Shown here piece by piece: positions 1 through 5,475 of a DNA stretch of 9,584 bases (positions are counted from its first letter, which is position 1; every line of letters begins with the position of its first letter). Under the pieces are notes generated by a model, which was not told where the DNA came from, did no database searches, and saw only the letters and a list, made by a program, of their open reading frames with translations. Both the position numbers and the translations under genes were made by a program. The DNA comes from an uncultured Porphyromonadaceae bacterium (GTDB taxonomy: Bacteria > Bacteroidota > Bacteroidia > Bacteroidales > Muribaculaceae): assembly GCA_947178245.1 (NCBI GenBank), contig CAMWXO010000047.1:1-9584 (forward strand), written 5' to 3'.

Positions 1-58
1 CCGACCCCCGCGGTATTTGCGGTTTTGTCCCCTGGTTCTCCGGTTCTCTCATTCAGGG

Positions 59-66
59 TATCTTTG
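59..66 (+). promoter_or_regulatory. Possible -7 box (TATCTTTG) in the left-edge noncoding stretch
   Basis: The octamer TATCTTTG matches the Bacteroidetes -7 consensus TAnnTTTG and is identical to the -7 box of the tRNA-Leu gene in this window. No good TTTG lies 19-21 bp upstream; the nearest is at 24-27, about 31 bp away, so only half of the promoter is supported. Transcription from it would run rightward through 70-205 and then antisense to the 3' end of the lipid kinase gene. I see no convincing gene in 1-205 on either strand. The stretch is GC-rich and could fold (69-76 can pair with 166-173 with one mismatch), but it matches no RNA family I can recognise. Confidence 0.25.
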
Positions 67-205
67 CGCCCGGGCCGGCCTCGTGAGGGGGTGGCCAAGT
101 GAGGAAACAATTCAGCAGGGTAGCCGAGGGAGGGCACATTTCCGAGAGAAGAGGGTGATTCAGTGGGGCCGGGTATGCTGCGTGACGTCTCCGGCGTGTC
201 GCGGC

Positions 206-1171
206 CTATTGCAGTCGGGTGAGATATCTGAGGTCTGACATCATGTCGGCGAAAAAGGCCTGCATCGGGGTGATGATGGGGCGTATCTCGGGTTCGGTGC
301 CTGCGCTGAAGACCCTCAGGCATGCCGGTTCGCATTTTATGGATAGTTTCCGTCCGAGCGAGAGTGGTTCCCCATCGAGCTGGGCGGGGCCTTCGTGGAG
401 GCGTATTATTTTTATTTCTTTCGCCTTGAATGTGTCGATGATGCGTTTTCTGTCGATGTCGCCGCTGAGGAGTGCCACTCCGGCTATAGCCTGGTCGAGT
501 GTCGAGCCGTTTCGGATCACGGTCACGTCGAGAAGCCCGTCGGTCAGCGATGCGCGGGGAGCGATGTAGGCGTTATTGCCATATTGCGATGTGTTGCATA
601 TCGATATCTGGAGGGCTTCCTGCGTGAGCACTTCTCCATCTATCTCGAGCGCGTAATGGTCGGGGGTGAAGTTGAGGTATTCGATAAGGGCGTTGCGCAC
701 GTATTGCATTTTTCCGCGTTTTTTTCCTTCTGAGAATTTTTCGGTCACCAGGGCGTCGAATCCTACTCCGAATGTGCAGAAAAACGGGCGTCCTTCGGCT
801 ATTCCGCAGTCGATGTGGTGCGGGGTGCAGCTTGCGATCACGTCTATGGCCTTGTCGAAGTCCATTGGTATTCCGAGTGTGCGTGCCAGTCCGTTGCCGC
901 TTCCGCAGGGGATTAGTCCGAGTGCGGTGTCGGAGTGCATCAGGGCAGATGCTATCTCGTTTACGGTTCCGTCTCCGCCGGCGGCAATCACGATGTCGGT
1001 GCCCCCGTCGGCGGCGATACGTGCCAGTTCGGCCCCGTGTCCCTTATGCTGTGTGGCTTTGATCTCGAGGTCTATTCCTGCAGATTTCATCTTCCGGGCA
1101 GCGAGTTCGCAGAGACCTTTCTTGTCTCTGGTGCCGGATATGGGGTTGATGAGCATCAGTGCTTTTGGCAT
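206..1171 (-). CDS. YegS/DAGK-type lipid kinase (diacylglycerol kinase family)
   Basis: This 321-residue protein has the DAGK catalytic domain and should transfer phosphate from ATP to a lipid hydroxyl at the inner face of the cytoplasmic membrane. Visible motifs are N9-P10 near the start, the nucleotide-binding GGDGTVNE at 65-72, CGSGNGLAR at 89-97, DGLLDV at 211-216 and QLDGEP at 264-269, in the usual order. The length is normal for soluble YegS/DgkB-like kinases, and there is no signal peptide or membrane span. The substrate is not settled by sequence. Diacylglycerol is the default, but sphingoid-base kinases share this fold and Bacteroidales make sphingolipids, so sphinganine is a real alternative. 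The gene diverges from psd-pssA, which fits a role in phospholipid turnover. I kept the ATG at 1171, which begins the typical MPKALMLINP strand. Confidence 0.9.
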   Translation of the reverse strand: MPKALMLINPISGTRDKKGLCELAARKMKSAGIDLEIKATQHKGHGAELARIAADGGTDIVIAAGGDGTVNEIASALMHSDTALGLIPCGSGNGLARTLGIPMDFDKAIDVIASCTPHHIDCGIAEGRPFFCTFGVGFDALVTEKFSEGKKRGKMQYVRNALIEYLNFTPDHYALEIDGEVLTQEALQISICNTSQYGNNAYIAPRASLTDGLLDVTVIRNGSTLDQAIAGVALLSGDIDRKRIIDTFKAKEIKIIRLHEGPAQLDGEPLSLGRKLSIKCEPACLRVFSAGTEPEIRPIITPMQAFFADMMSDLRYLTRLQ

Positions 1172-1237
1172 CGCGGTTAAGTGCTAAATGGGTTTGACAA
1201 GGAGAGCGCCTGCCCCTCTTTCTGAGAAAAGCGCGCG

Positions 1238-1245
1238 CAAAATTA
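1238..1245 (-). promoter_or_regulatory. Probable -7 box for the lipid kinase gene
   Basis: On the minus strand this reads TAATTTTG, an exact TAnnTTTG -7 box, about 67 bp upstream of the kinase start codon. No clear TTTG occurs at the expected -33 distance, so the call rests on one box. It lies back to back with the psd promoter at 1264-1295, giving a compact divergent control region. Confidence 0.5.
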
Positions 1246-1263
1246 ACAAAAAAAACCGAGAAA

Positions 1264-1295
1264 TTTGCCTGATTAGTGTTTTTTTTATAAATTTG
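1264..1295 (+). promoter_or_regulatory. Bacteroidetes-type promoter of the psd-pssA operon
   Basis: TTTG at 1264-1267 (-33 box) is followed after 20 bp by TAAATTTG at 1288-1295 (-7 box), matching the TTTG/TAnnTTTG consensus of the primary sigma factor of Bacteroidetes. Transcription would begin around 1301-1303. That leaves about 29 nt before the ATG at 1331 but only about 11 nt before the in-frame GTG at 1313, which favours the ATG as the psd start. Confidence 0.75.
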
Positions 1296-1330
1296 CACAT
1301 TGTCACGCCCCCGTGTGCGAGACTTTCAGT

Positions 1331-2002
1331 ATGAGATATAAGATACACCGCGAAGGAACGAATATCCTGATCTTGCTGGCAGTGGTGCTGCTGGCCCTTA
1401 ATGCTCCCGTGTGGCTGTTTATGCCGCCGTGGATATTGCCGGCAACGCTGTCAGCGCTGTCGGTGATGGTGTATTGCTTTGTCTTCAATTTCTTCAGGTG
1501 TCCCGCCCGGCGCTACCGCGGGCCCCGCAAGGGTATGGTGATCAGCTCGGTCGATGGTCGGGTAGTGGTTGTGGAGCGGGCCATGGAGCGGGAATTTATC
1601 GGAGGCGAAGCTCTTCAGATCTCAGTGTTCATGTCGCCCTTCAATGTTCATGCCAACTGGTTTCCGGTAGAGGGGCGGGTGGCCTACGTACGCCATCATT
1701 CAGGGCGTTTCTACTCGGCGTGGCTGCCGAAGGCGAGCACCGAGAATGAACGCTCCACTATAGGCATCGTGACTCCCGAGGGGCATAGGGTGACAGTGCG
1801 CCAGGTGGCCGGGGCTATGGCGCGGCGTATAGTGACATACGCGCGAGTGGGAGAAGAAGCGGCCTTCGACGAGCATCTCGGCTTCATAAAGTTCGGTTCG
1901 CGTGTAGACATTTATCTCCCTCTCAACTCCATTCCACTTGTCAGCATAGGCCAGCGCGTGGTGGGCGACCAGACCCAGATGGCGACGCTGCCCGAGAGCT
2001 GA
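1331..2002 (+). CDS. psd: Phosphatidylserine decarboxylase family protein
   Basis: This 223-residue protein should decarboxylate phosphatidylserine to phosphatidylethanolamine at the inner membrane, the last step of PE synthesis. After two hydrophobic N-terminal stretches (about 11-31 and 34-55) come V74-D75-G76, the conserved MSPFNVHANW at 101-110 with His107, and FGSR at 188-191. In this family the proenzyme cuts itself before the Ser of the Gly-Ser pair (G189-S190 here), leaving a pyruvoyl cofactor on the small C-terminal chain. The length fits the short bacterial/archaeal-like class rather than the longer E. coli enzyme. I start at ATG 1331 (MRYKIHREG) rather than GTG 1313, because the GTG would lie almost on the predicted transcription start. 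pssA, which makes its substrate, begins 21 bp downstream. Confidence 0.93.
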   Translation: MRYKIHREGTNILILLAVVLLALNAPVWLFMPPWILPATLSALSVMVYCFVFNFFRCPARRYRGPRKGMVISSVDGRVVVVERAMEREFIGGEALQISVFMSPFNVHANWFPVEGRVAYVRHHSGRFYSAWLPKASTENERSTIGIVTPEGHRVTVRQVAGAMARRIVTYARVGEEAAFDEHLGFIKFGSRVDIYLPLNSIPLVSIGQRVVGDQTQMATLPES

Positions 2003-2023
2003 CCCCAATCGCATTCACTTCTA

Positions 2024-2749
2024 ATGAGCATACTCAGAAAAATAAAGAGCCTTGTGCCGAACGCCATCACCTGCATCAATGTGCTGTGCGGCACGATAGC
2101 GATTCTTGTTTCCGCACATCCCCATCTCTCATATATGGGACTTCCTTCATGGCAATGGGGCTCTCTCTTTATCTTGCTGGCGGCAGTGGCGGATTTCTTC
2201 GACGGGTTCGTCGCCCGCATGCTTCATGAAAGCCATCCCATCGGGGCCGATCTCGACTCCCTGTCAGATCAGGTCAGCTTCGGAATAGCTCCGGCGGCAC
2301 TGATAGCGTTCAATCTGTGGGGCCACGTTCCGCTGTGGCTTGCCTTCGCCCCGGCCGTCATACCTGTGGCTACGGCCGTCCGGCTTGCCAAATTCAATGT
2401 CGATACGCGTCAGGCCACGGGATTTCTCGGTATGCCCGTGCCGGCCAACGCCGTATTCTGGATCGGATATGAGGCAAGCTATAAGGGAGGAGCCTTCTGG
2501 CTTGCTTCGCCTTGGGCGCTGGTGCCGGCTCTTTTATTGGTCTCATGGCTGATGGTGTCTGAAGTGCCGATGCTCTCCCTCAAGTTCAAGACCTGGGGCT
2601 TCCGGGCCAATTCGGCACGGTATTTGCTCATGTTAGGGGCGGCGGTGCTTTTCATCGCCCTTCAGCTGCGCGGGCTGCTTTGGATAATAGTGCTCTATGT
2701 GCTGATGTCGCTGGCGTTCGCGCGGCGCAGCGCAGATAACCACAGTTAA
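2024..2749 (+). CDS. pssA: CDP-diacylglycerol--serine O-phosphatidyltransferase
   Basis: This 241-residue integral membrane enzyme should join serine to CDP-diacylglycerol, releasing CMP and giving phosphatidylserine. The CDP-alcohol phosphatidyltransferase signature is complete: D60-G61-x2-A64-R65-x8-G74-x3-D78-x3-D82. The aspartates are the metal and catalytic residues of this family. Several hydrophobic segments follow (roughly 86-120, 136-150, 160-180, 199-230), and the N-terminus has the usual P-N-x-I-T start (VPNAITCINV). The serine specificity is inferred from overall similarity and from the adjacent psd; other CDP-alcohol transferases share the motif. psd ends 21 bp upstream and the DUF4834 gene starts 13 bp downstream, so co-transcription is likely. 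Confidence 0.93.
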   Translation: MSILRKIKSLVPNAITCINVLCGTIAILVSAHPHLSYMGLPSWQWGSLFILLAAVADFFDGFVARMLHESHPIGADLDSLSDQVSFGIAPAALIAFNLWGHVPLWLAFAPAVIPVATAVRLAKFNVDTRQATGFLGMPVPANAVFWIGYEASYKGGAFWLASPWALVPALLLVSWLMVSEVPMLSLKFKTWGFRANSARYLLMLGAAVLFIALQLRGLLWIIVLYVLMSLAFARRSADNHS

Positions 2750-2762
2750 AACCGACCTCTAT

Positions 2763-3146
2763 ATGTCCGGACTCATCATACTTCTCATCCTGGTGCTGGC
2801 GTTGCCTTACCTATGGCGTCTGCTGAAACCTTATATAGCGCGTTGGGCGCAACGCCGGGCCGAAAACATGCTGCGGCGTGCTATGGGCATGCCTCCGCAT
2901 GGCGACCGGAAAGAGCGCAAGCAGGCTTTCCGCACATCTGCTGATGGCAGTCGCGCATCGTCGCGCCGACGCCGTGGCCCCATGGGGCCGCTCATCCCGA
3001 AAGAATATGCCGTAGACGTCGAATTCACCGAAATCCATTCCTATTCTGAAGAGACTGTGATATCCGGCGGCGAAGACGGTAGCGTTAAGTTCCGCACCGA
3101 GAGCCAGGTGTCAGACGCCGAGATAATAGAAATAAGAAAAAACTGA
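2763..3146 (+). CDS. DUF4834 family small membrane protein
   Basis: A 127-residue protein with one N-terminal membrane span (about 4-20), then a strongly basic stretch rich in Arg/Lys (26-72) and an acidic C-terminal tail with the segment IPKEYAVDVEFTEI at 78-91. This layout and the tail agree with DUF4834, a Bacteroidetes family with no known function. The family assignment is from memory of its features, not a search. The basic segment right after the span suggests the bulk of the protein lies in the cytoplasm. It sits 13 bp after pssA and 15 bp before a HAD phosphatase, so it is probably translated from the phospholipid-synthesis transcript. A link to membrane lipid synthesis rests on gene order alone. 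Confidence 0.75.
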   Translation: MSGLIILLILVLALPYLWRLLKPYIARWAQRRAENMLRRAMGMPPHGDRKERKQAFRTSADGSRASSRRRRGPMGPLIPKEYAVDVEFTEIHSYSEETVISGGEDGSVKFRTESQVSDAEIIEIRKN

Positions 3147-3161
3147 CCTTCACATTTTTTT

Positions 3162-4007
3162 ATGCCGACACTCTACGTCTCCGACCTCGACGGAACACTT
3201 CTCGACACCGACAGAAAGGTAAGCCCGCGCAGCGTGTCGCTGCTAAATGAGGCCATATCCGGCGGAGCCCTCTTCAGCGTGGCCACCGCGCGCACTCCGG
3301 CCACGGTCAGCACCTTGCTCTCAGGCGTAAGCTGCCGGCTGCCCCTGATAGTGATGACGGGAGCCGCCATCTGGGACCGCGACAGCAATACCTATCTCCA
3401 CGCCGCTTTCCACAGCGAGCAGGCCGCGGCAAGGCTGCTTGATGTCTACCGCCGGCATCGCCTCAGTTCGTTTATCTATACGCTTGGCGAAGACAATCTT
3501 CTGCATATCTATCACATCGGCCCTCTGAGCCGGCTTGAGAGGCAATTTATTGCCGAGCGCATCGATTCGCCATTCAAGACGTTTCATATCCCCGACAACG
3601 GGGAAAGCGAACTTCCCGGCCGGCTCGACCGCGTTCTCCTTTTCTTTTGCATGCGTCCCACGGCCGAGGTAGAGCCCGTGTATGACGAGATACGCTCATT
3701 CACCGATATCCGCCCCGTCTATTATCACGACATGTATGGCGATGAGATAGCGCTCATGGAGGTGTTCTGCCCCGAGGCGTCGAAAGCTGCCGCCGTGAGT
3801 CGGCTTGCCGCGATTGCGGGTGCAGACCGCATAGTGGCTTACGGAGACAATGTAAACGATCTTCCGATTCTTGAAATTGCCGACGATGCCGTGGCAGTGG
3901 CCAATGCGGTAGACGAAGTGAAAGAGCGAGCCGACCGATCGATAGGCCCCAACAGCTCGGATGCAGTGGCGCAAGATATTCTGAGGCTCATGAAAGGTGA
4001 GAAGTGA
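3162..4007 (+). CDS. Cof-type HAD-IIB phosphatase
   Basis: A 281-residue haloacid-dehalogenase hydrolase that should remove phosphate from a small metabolite in the cytoplasm. All four HAD motifs are present: D8-L-D10-GTLL (nucleophile D8 and acid/base D10), T43 in ATART, K208 in EASKAAAV, and GDNVNDLPI at 228-236 for Mg binding. The large insert between motifs II and III is the C2 cap of the IIB subgroup (Cof/YbiV/YidA type), and the length is typical. Substrates of these enzymes are broad (sugar phosphates, FMN, pyridoxal phosphate) and cannot be read from the sequence. It closes the plus-strand run. No strong terminator follows; the only small hairpin, CTCG-AAA-CGAG at 4022-4032, lacks a T-run. 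Confidence 0.9.
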   Translation: MPTLYVSDLDGTLLDTDRKVSPRSVSLLNEAISGGALFSVATARTPATVSTLLSGVSCRLPLIVMTGAAIWDRDSNTYLHAAFHSEQAAARLLDVYRRHRLSSFIYTLGEDNLLHIYHIGPLSRLERQFIAERIDSPFKTFHIPDNGESELPGRLDRVLLFFCMRPTAEVEPVYDEIRSFTDIRPVYYHDMYGDEIALMEVFCPEASKAAAVSRLAAIAGADRIVAYGDNVNDLPILEIADDAVAVANAVDEVKERADRSIGPNSSDAVAQDILRLMKGEK

Positions 4008-4081
4008 AAGTATAGGCGCGACTCGAAACGAGGCTGATTGGCGGATATAAATGTAGATTTTTCAAGCGAAAGGAAGAAAAA

Positions 4082-4113
4082 TTTGCATATCTGAAAAATT
4101 CAGATTATCTTTG
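4082..4113 (+). promoter_or_regulatory. Promoter of tRNA-Leu(CAA)
   Basis: TTTG at 4082-4085 and TATCTTTG at 4106-4113 are separated by 20 bp, the same spacing as in the psd promoter. Transcription should start near 4119-4121, a few bases before the mature tRNA 5' end at 4124, so little leader would need trimming. Confidence 0.75.
4089..4105. repeat. Perfect inverted repeat in the tRNA promoter spacer
   Basis: ATCTGAA and TTCAGAT form 7-bp perfect arms around a 3-bp AAA centre. The repeat fills most of the gap between the -33 and -7 boxes. This is a typical position and size for a repressor site, but no regulator is known to me for it and an A+T-rich chance palindrome cannot be excluded. Confidence 0.4.
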
Positions 4114-4123
4114 CAGCGTGAAA

Positions 4124-4205
4124 GCCCTGATGGCGGAATCGGTAGACGCGCTGGTCTCAAACACCAGTGGAGCAATCCGTGCCGGTTCGACCCCGGCTCA
4201 GGGTA
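4124..4205 (+). tRNA. tRNA-Leu (anticodon CAA)
   Basis: A complete cloverleaf of 82 nt is visible. The acceptor arm is GCCCTGA (4124-4130) with TCAGGGT (4198-4204), ending in a G1:U72 wobble, and the discriminator is A4205. The D arm is GCG/CGC with GGTAGA in the loop. The anticodon stem CTGGT/ACCAG encloses CTCAAAC, giving anticodon CAA at 4158-4160, which reads TTG codons. The long variable arm (GGA/TCC) is typical of class II leucine tRNAs. The T arm is GCCGG-TTCGACC-CCGGC. CCA is not encoded (the DNA continues CGA), so it would be added by nucleotidyltransferase. The 3' half, from the last anticodon-loop base onward, is repeated downstream. Confidence 0.93.
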
Positions 4206-4211
4206 CGAGAC

Positions 4212-4244
4212 AGGCTTCCTGCTTTTTGCGGGAGGCCTTTTTTT
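4212..4244 (+). terminator. Rho-independent terminator of tRNA-Leu
   Basis: An 11-bp stem (4212-4222 with 4228-4238, two G-T wobbles) around a TTTTT loop is followed by a run of seven T ending at 4244. It begins seven bases after the tRNA, so the primary transcript would be short. Confidence 0.88.
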
Positions 4245-4259
4245 CGGCGCGACGCGCCG
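4245..4259. repeat. GC-rich hairpin after the first terminator
   Basis: CGGCGC and GCGCCG form a perfect 6-bp stem with a GAC loop, directly abutting the terminator T-run. An identical copy lies at 4362-4376. On the minus strand each is followed by an A-run, not a T-run, so it does not look like a terminator for the convergent acyltransferase operon. Confidence 0.5.
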
Positions 4260-4279
4260 GGGTTGGGCATGCAAAAGGG

Positions 4280-4323
4280 CACCAGTGGAGCAATCCGTGC
4301 CGGTTCGACCCCGGCTCAGGGTA
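4280..4323 (+). pseudogene. Duplicated 3' half of tRNA-Leu (not a full tRNA)
   Basis: These 44 bases are identical to 4162-4205: the 3' side of the anticodon stem, the variable arm, the T arm and the 3' acceptor strand. The 5' half is absent; upstream lies only the repeat spacer with no acceptor or D-arm partner. It cannot fold as a tRNA by itself. If read-through transcription passed the first terminator, it would yield a tRNA-half-like RNA ending at the second terminator. Confidence 0.88.
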
Positions 4324-4329
4324 CGAGAC

Positions 4330-4361
4330 AGGCTTCCTGCTTTTTGCGGGAGGCCTTTTTT
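4330..4361 (+). terminator. Second copy of the terminator
   Basis: An exact repeat of the hairpin at 4212-4238, followed by six T. Together with the first copy it gives two terminators in series between the tRNA and the convergent acyltransferase gene. Confidence 0.8.
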
Positions 4362-4420
4362 CGGCGCGACGCGCCGGGGTTGATCGTGCAAAAGTGCACC
4401 AGTGGAGCCAATCTCCATGA

Positions 4421-5473
4421 TTAAAGTTTCGGGCGGGGCTCGGAGGCTCCGAAGAGCCAGGAGGCGAGGAGGGGCGAGGTGCGGAGTACGGCGCTCACTA
4501 TCAGGCAGAGCGCTACCACAAGGGCTGACACGGCCACTCCGAAAGTGAGCATTACAAGTGTGTTGTTGCCCGGCCCGGTAGACCATAGTCCCTTCATGAA
4601 GTCAAGGTTCGGGATGAAGAAATAGTGAAGATAGTAGATGTCGAGCGTCCGGCTTCCCACGAAGCCCATCATGTTGCTTACGGGCGTCCCTTTATCCCAC
4701 CATGACCTGTATGCGCGGAATGAGATGAGCAGCGTCATAAGCCCGGTAAAGCGCATGGCGGTCATCACGAGATCCCATTCCGGCGAGTAGGGATGCCGGC
4801 AGCCGTAGAAGATCACGAGCAAGATAAACCCCGCTATCATCGCGGCCCTGAAATATTGGTTGTCTACGATCTTCCATAGCGTAGTCTCGAAGCGGCGCGC
4901 GAATATCCCAGCCATGAAGTAGGGCAGATAGTTGAGGGTGTGCCATGTCTGGATGGCCACGCTCCAGCGGGGCATCTTCACTCCCTCGGTTAGATAATTG
5001 AAGATGAATGGCGCTATGAGCGAGCACGCGCCTACGACGTAGAGCGCCATCTCACTGCCGTTCTTCCTTACTGTCAGCGCCGTGGCGAGATAGAGGCAGA
5101 ACATCTCGAAGAGCGAGATAGTGAACCAATAAGGGTTGGAAGTCCATAAGAAAGAAAACCTCCATCCCTTCATGCAGGCTCCGAAGAGGAAGCAGAATAC
5201 GGCCAGCCCCACTATCTGCGCCTGAAACTTCTTGGTCATCACGCGCCTCACCATAGCGGTGTCCCATCGCTCGGCAGCCCTGAACGCGAAGAATCCGCTC
5301 ACGAAGAAGAAGAGAGGCATACGGAACATCGTCATCATATAGTAGATGCCGCTGAAAGAGATGTTGGTGATCGGCATCTTCACGTAGGCGTTCGTCACAT
5401 GGCTGAAGACCACCAGCAGGATGGCCAGCCCCCGCATGGCGTCGATATATCTGAGGCGCTTTTTCTCTTGCAT
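4421..5473 (-). CDS. Acyltransferase 3 family membrane protein
   Basis: A 350-residue polytopic membrane protein of the OafA/acyltransferase-3 type, which moves acyl (often acetyl) groups onto sugars of surface glycans or other acceptors across the membrane. The N-terminus YIDAMRGLAILLVVFSHV contains the family's R-x10-H motif (R14, H25), and RMPLFFFVSGFF at 51-62 is the second conserved block. About ten hydrophobic segments follow and no extra SGNH domain is attached. The acceptor cannot be read from sequence, and no glycan locus is in view. It starts 2 bp after the EFR1 gene and is the last gene of the minus-strand run. It converges on the tRNA-Leu repeat array, with only 7 bp between its stop codon and the third repeat remnant. 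I see no T-rich terminator of its own. Confidence 0.87.
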   Translation of the reverse strand: MQEKKRLRYIDAMRGLAILLVVFSHVTNAYVKMPITNISFSGIYYMMTMFRMPLFFFVSGFFAFRAAERWDTAMVRRVMTKKFQAQIVGLAVFCFLFGACMKGWRFSFLWTSNPYWFTISLFEMFCLYLATALTVRKNGSEMALYVVGACSLIAPFIFNYLTEGVKMPRWSVAIQTWHTLNYLPYFMAGIFARRFETTLWKIVDNQYFRAAMIAGFILLVIFYGCRHPYSPEWDLVMTAMRFTGLMTLLISFRAYRSWWDKGTPVSNMMGFVGSRTLDIYYLHYFFIPNLDFMKGLWSTGPGNNTLVMLTFGVAVSALVVALCLIVSAVLRTSPLLASWLFGASEPRPKL

Positions 5474-5475
5474 GC

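Larger units (their letters stand above)
4162..4413 (+). repeat. Tandem array of tRNA-Leu 3' half plus terminator (about 2.15 units)
   Basis: Unit 1 spans 4162-4279 (118 bp), unit 2 spans 4280-4396 (117 bp), and a broken third unit covers 4397-4413. Each full unit begins CACCAGTGGAG, runs through the tRNA 3' half, the terminator hairpin and a GC-rich hairpin, and ends in a spacer containing TGCAAAAG. By eye the two units differ only in the terminator T-run (7 versus 6 T) and four substitutions, all in the last 17 bp; the first 76 bp, through the terminator hairpin, are identical. The third copy keeps the first 11 bases, gains one C, and loses similarity by 4414. The layout resembles the tyrT/rtT repeats of E. 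coli, which also start inside the tRNA 3' end. Confidence 0.92.

Noticed and set aside
1..52. Possible minus-strand gene start at ATG 52 (MREPENQGTKPQIPRG) running off the left edge
   Set aside because: Only about 17 codons are visible, without a promoter box or domain signal. It could be the first codons of a real downstream gene, but the evidence is too thin to annotate.
2..238. Plus-strand open frame running from the left edge to 238
   Set aside because: Its product is rich in Cys, Trp and Arg with no recognisable domain, it overlaps the 3' end of the lipid kinase gene, and its length is unremarkable for GC-rich DNA.
1313..1330. GTG 1313 as the start of psd, adding six residues
   Set aside because: It would lie about 11 nt after the predicted transcription start, and the ATG at 1331 gives the usual N-terminus before the first membrane span.
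4022..4032. Terminator after the HAD-IIB gene
   Set aside because: The CTCG/CGAG stem is only 4 bp and is not followed by a T-run.
4280..4323. A second functional tRNA-Leu
   Set aside because: Only the 3' half is present; no 5' acceptor strand, D arm or 5' anticodon stem precedes it.
4062..4586. A 174-codon minus-strand open frame, and plus-strand frames at 4111-4424, with an internally repeated peptide
   Set aside because: They are translations of the tRNA-Leu gene and its tandem repeats; the peptide repeat merely mirrors the 118/117-bp DNA repeat, and the minus frame overlaps the 3' end of the acyltransferase gene. The tyrT/rtT analogy includes a small basic protein, but nothing here supports translation.
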